Assembly (NCBI GenBank): GCA_026982835.1
Contig: JALSGI010000578.1
Location: 1-14,174 of the forward strand
Origin: Planctomycetota bacterium
Lineage (GTDB): Bacteria > Planctomycetota > Planctomycetia > Pirellulales > S012-138
Length of the DNA stretch: 14,174 nucleotides
Direction of reading: 5' to 3'
The notes under the pieces were generated by a model. The model searched no databases and was not told where the DNA came from. It saw nothing but the letters and a program-made list of their open reading frames with translations. A program made the translations under genes and the position numbers. This document shows, one piece after another, positions 13,675-14,174 of this stretch (the stretch's first letter is position 1; the number at the start of each line of letters is the position of its first letter).

Positions 13675-14174
13675 GAGCCTATCCGAAAATTCCTGCGAGG
13701 CTGAGCGTAAAATACGCACAGGCCAAGTGCAAACCTGCTATATGATTCTCTACCTTTTTCTCCCAGCGGACTAGAATGCCCCGAAAACGATTCAGCCAAC
13801 TGTGCGTCCGCTCCACCACCCAACGACGCGGCTTGCAGCCCCGACGCCGCTTGGCCGGTTTTTCCTCCCCGCGGGCACGAATGTGGGCCGTGTAGCCGTA
13901 CACCGCCTCGACCAAGCGGCGAACCTCCCGGGCATCGTAGGCTTTGTCCAGGCAAAGATGCTCCTCCGGCCCTGGCCGTTTCCGCCCCAGCCGGTGGAAA
14001 CAGTCCTCAATGGTCCGCTGCAACAGCCGGATGTCGTGCACGTTGGCCCCATCCACGGCCAGCCCGACCGGAACGCCGCGGGCCTCGGTCATCAGCGAAC
14101 GCTTCACGCCTCGCTTGCCGCGGTCGGTGGGGTTGGGGCCGGTTTTTTCCTGGCCCAAGGGGGCCTTGGTCATG
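13675..14174 (-). mobile_element. IS5-family insertion sequence, one end only
   Basis: The element begins near 13675 with GAGCCTATCCGAAAA, which resembles the terminal repeat of IS5-family (IS427-like) elements, preceded by TAA, a possible short target duplication. The transposase stop lies inside or against this terminal repeat, as is common in the group. The other end is outside the window, so boundary and duplication cannot be confirmed here. GC content returns to a high level inside the element. Confidence 0.75.
13679..14174 (-). CDS. IS5-family transposase, C-terminal part (5' end outside window)
   Basis: DDE transposase catalysing cut-and-paste movement of the element. 164 residues are visible. 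The frame reaches the window edge, and the Met at 14173 is probably internal because the motif T-K-A-P-L-G-x-E-x-T-G-P-N-P-T-D-R-G-K normally follows the first catalytic Asp. Seen here: DRGKRG (17-22), DGANVHD (41-47), the second Asp in LDKAYD (D76) and the Glu in VVERTHSWLNRFRG (E121), followed by the hydrophobic C-terminus. The visible part has no frameshift or internal stop, so the copy may be active. Many relatives are made by frameshifting between two frames; whether that holds here depends on the missing part. Confidence 0.88.
   Translation of the reverse strand, partial: MTKAPLGQEKTGPNPTDRGKRGVKRSLMTEARGVPVGLAVDGANVHDIRLLQRTIEDCFHRLGRKRPGPEEHLCLDKAYDAREVRRLVEAVYGYTAHIRARGEEKPAKRRRGCKPRRWVVERTHSWLNRFRGILVRWEKKVENHIAGLHLACAYFTLSLAGIFG

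Overview
The window is GC-rich bacterial DNA with long, tightly packed genes. A likely source is a member of the Planctomycetota. That is an inference from the style of the genes, the strong sigma-54 promoter and the hairpin-rich intergenic DNA; no rRNA or lineage marker is present.

Layout from left to right. (1) 2-2052, plus strand: the C-terminal two thirds of glucose-6-phosphate isomerase, a UPF0173 metallo-hydrolase and a small winged-helix protein. (2) 2083-3183, minus strand: a P-protein-like PheA (chorismate mutase-like, prephenate dehydratase and ACT domains). (3) 3184-3552: a divergent control region with a near-perfect sigma-54 promoter facing dnaK and a large interrupted palindrome about 95 bp upstream of it. 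(4) 3553-8644, plus strand: dnaK and clpB, the two halves of the protein-disaggregation machinery. Between them lie about 520 bp that hold ten different stem-loops in a row, followed by a C-tract run that would be G-quadruplex-prone on the other strand. (5) 8655-10542, minus strand: a RidA-family protein and a NagA-like deacetylase. (6) 10543-13674: a region visibly richer in A and T. It holds a secreted subtilisin-like protease with a duplicated Cys-paired prodomain-like module and a hairpin terminator, then about 700 bp of largely non-coding, repeat-marked DNA. (7) 13675-14174: one end of an IS5-family insertion sequence, its transposase cut by the window edge.

The left part is ordinary chromosomal housekeeping (glycolysis, phenylalanine synthesis, proteostasis, metabolite repair, amino-sugar metabolism). 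DnaK and ClpB act together: DnaK delivers aggregated protein to ClpB, which threads it through its pore. The right part looks like an accessory segment next to a mobile element. The most unusual signals are the ten-hairpin array between dnaK and clpB, the sigma-54 promoter with palindrome in front of dnaK, and the duplicated module in the protease.
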